Shown piece after piece: positions 3,993 to 5,310 of a stretch of DNA of 5,310 nucleotides. Under the pieces are notes generated by a model. It was not told where the DNA came from, ran no database searches, and saw only the letters and a list, made by a program, of their open reading frames with translations. The stretch spans positions 1 through 5,310 of the forward strand of contig DAOWER010000190.1 of NCBI GenBank assembly GCA_030638405.1, given 5' to 3'. This DNA comes from Candidatus Eiseniibacteriota bacterium (lineage in GTDB: Bacteria > Joyebacterota > Joyebacteria > Joyebacterales > Joyebacteraceae). The translations under genes were made by a program, and so were the position numbers. The first letter of the stretch is position 1, and the number at the start of each line of letters is the position of its first letter.

Positions 3993-5310
3993 ATGATGAA
4001 GCTCTCCGCCAGAATCCTGCTCTGCCTCCTCGCGATCGGCGCGCTCGCGCCGGAGGCGGGGTCCACCATAATCACGGTAGACCTCAACGGACAAGGCGAC
4101 TACTCGACGCTCTTCAACGGCATCTACTGGTCGGCGGCCGGCGATACGGTCCTCGTGTATCCGGGCGTCTACACCGGCCCCGCCAACCGCAACCTGACGT
4201 TGCCGGCGAGGGACTTCACGCTGATGTCCCGCGATGGTCCCGAGATGACGATCCTGGACCTCGAGGGGTCCCCTGGTATCGCTATCTCCGCGGGCCAGAC
4301 GACTTCCATGGTGGTAGACGGTTTCACTTTCACGAGCGGAGACGCGTTCTTCAGCGACTACAGTGTGCTGGCGGGAGACAACGCCGGATGTACGATCAGG
4401 AACTGCATCGTTCATGACAACGCCAGTCTGGAGGTGCTGGGTGCCGGGACGAAGCTGATCGAGGACTGCACGTTCACGCAGAATCGACGTGGCATTGACA
4501 TCGAGGACCCTGACCACGTGACCGTGCGGGACTGCGTGTTCAGAGGCAACGATACGGGACTCGCGCTCTCTGCCCTGTCGACCCCCCCCCACGAAGTCTC
4601 GATCGTCGGCTGTGATTTCGACGCCGAGACGCGCGCGCTCTTCCTTAGCACCTGCGGGTCCGTCCTGGTCGACAGCTGCTCCTTCTCGAACAGCACCCAC
4701 GGACCGTATTCCTGGAACACCGGCACGAGCATCGAACTGAAGACGCAGACCGGTGCGGACGTCCACATCAGGCGCTCGAGCTTCACGGACAACCACTCGA
4801 CTCGCAGCGCGGGCGTGATGTCGTTCCTTGCGTACAACGGCTCGATATCGGTTGACGATTGCGTCTTCACGGGAAACTCGGCTGAAGGAGCGGGCGGGGC
4901 GATCTGGAACCGCGGATACTACTACCCCCTGTACGGCTTCATCGTGGTTGACAATTGCTCCTTCACCGGCAACTCGGCTGGAGGAACGGGCGGGGCGATC
5001 TGCAATGGTGGACGGTACTTCACCGTGTCTGGATGCTCGTTCCTCAGGAATACGGCAGAGGCCGGTGGCGCTGTCTACACCAGTGACGAGAACCACACCG
5101 GGATGACGTCGATCGTCGACTGCGTCTTCGTGGACAACGAAGCCGAGGAGGGGGGCGCGGTCGCAGCGGCGCTCGAGAAGACCGCGATCACGAGCTGTGA
5201 GTTCACGGGGAACTCCGCCGACATGGGCGCAGCGATCTTCGTCAGAGAGACTCTGACTGAGGTAACCGACTGCCTTTTCTCGGACAACAGAGCGCACATC
5301 TGGGGAGGAG
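3993..5310 (+). CDS. Third exported right-handed beta-helix protein (Pmp-like), C-terminus beyond window
   Basis: An open reading frame of 439 codons with no stop before the window edge. Residues 1 to about 24 look like a signal peptide (MMK, then a hydrophobic stretch up to ALAPEAGS), with the cleavage site unclear. Residues 29-57 are the shared cap (VDLNGQGDYSTL, GDTVLVYPGVYTG). From about residue 110 to the edge there are roughly thirteen coils, such as IEDCTFTQN, VDDCVFTGN and IVDCVFVDN. Eleven of the last twelve have Cys in the same slot and ten have the terminal Asn. The later coils add GGAI or GGAV turns, giving the FxxN/GGA[ILV] pattern of chlamydial Pmps. It follows its neighbour by 4 bases and shares its SD with that gene's stop, so it is co-transcribed and probably coupled. 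A C9 tract at 4582-4590 makes the frame vulnerable to slippage. ATG 3996 is an equal-frame alternative start. Whether it ends in a sorting tail or a barrel cannot be seen. Confidence 0.85.
   Translation, partial: MMKLSARILLCLLAIGALAPEAGSTIITVDLNGQGDYSTLFNGIYWSAAGDTVLVYPGVYTGPANRNLTLPARDFTLMSRDGPEMTILDLEGSPGIAISAGQTTSMVVDGFTFTSGDAFFSDYSVLAGDNAGCTIRNCIVHDNASLEVLGAGTKLIEDCTFTQNRRGIDIEDPDHVTVRDCVFRGNDTGLALSALSTPPHEVSIVGCDFDAETRALFLSTCGSVLVDSCSFSNSTHGPYSWNTGTSIELKTQTGADVHIRRSSFTDNHSTRSAGVMSFLAYNGSISVDDCVFTGNSAEGAGGAIWNRGYYYPLYGFIVVDNCSFTGNSAGGTGGAICNGGRYFTVSGCSFLRNTAEAGGAVYTSDENHTGMTSIVDCVFVDNEAEEGGAVAAALEKTAITSCEFTGNSADMGAAIFVRETLTEVTDCLFSDNRAHIWGG
4582..4590 (+). repeat. C9 homopolymer inside the third beta-helix gene
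   Basis: Nine consecutive C encode part of T-P-P-H at about residues 197-200. Reading past the tract by hand: loss of one C brings a TGA at 4738-4740, and gain of one C brings a TGA at 4613-4615. Any single-base slip therefore truncates the protein in mid-helix. As written, the frame is open. Confidence 0.85.
4850..5002 (+). repeat. 57-bp imperfect direct repeat encoding adjacent beta-helix coils
   Basis: Positions 4850-4906 and 4946-5002 align without gaps and differ at 7 of 57 bases by hand comparison. The unit offset is 96 bases (32 codons). Both encode VD(D/N)C(V/S)FTGNSA then a Gly-rich GGAI turn. The similarity at DNA level, stronger than for other coils, suggests a recent duplication or gene conversion. 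Confidence 0.8.

Noticed and set aside
3981..5297. A 438-codon open frame on the minus strand, antisense to the third beta-helix gene
   Set aside because: It mirrors the sense gene's GC-biased codons. The translation is rich in Arg, Val and Glu with no domain, signal or SD, whereas the sense frame has clear repeats.

Overview
This is a GC-rich bacterial window. It has housekeeping-type -35/-10 promoters, Shine-Dalgarno (SD) sites, and exported parallel beta-helix proteins. One gene carries a lipobox, so a double-membrane (Gram-negative-type) cell is likely. The beta-helix proteins have many cysteines, and two share a C-terminal block built around DPLFC, CLPE and a final GC. From memory this resembles large surface-protein families in uncultured FCB-related phyla such as Eisenbacteria or Krumholzibacteriota. 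That placement is an inference of low to moderate confidence.

Layout: (1) 1-1115, minus strand: a stand-alone PLP-dependent fold-type I aminotransferase of the 2-aminoadipate/kynurenine/aromatic aminotransferase group, cut at its C-terminus by the window edge. (2) 1116-1300: a divergent promoter region with one good sigma70-type promoter for each direction. The rightward leader carries a small hairpin and two identical SD-like boxes. (3) 1301-2404, plus strand: a lipoprotein with a right-handed beta-helix. (4) 2405-2551: an intergenic stretch with a promoter and an SD-sequestering hairpin. (5) 2552-3988, plus strand: a secreted beta-helix paralogue with a signal peptidase I signal and a short C-terminal tail ending SWGTIKAMFR. 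(6) 3993-5310, plus strand: a third, translationally coupled paralogue that runs off the window. It contains a C9 tract and a near-identical internal repeat.

The three rightward genes are tandem paralogues. Each begins the mature protein with the same VD...GD(F/Y)xT(I/L)...GDTV...YTG cap. Each then builds a helix from coils of the pattern [IVLF]xxCx[FIV]xxN followed by a GG[AG][ILV] turn. The FxxN and GGA[ILV] tetrapeptides are the hallmark of chlamydial polymorphic membrane proteins (Pmps), but no autotransporter barrel is visible here. The cluster looks like a locus for displayed or secreted surface proteins, with different anchoring per copy, small leader hairpins, and a homopolymer that could switch the third gene on and off. 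The aminotransferase is metabolic, and nothing in the sequence ties it to the surface proteins beyond the shared promoter region.
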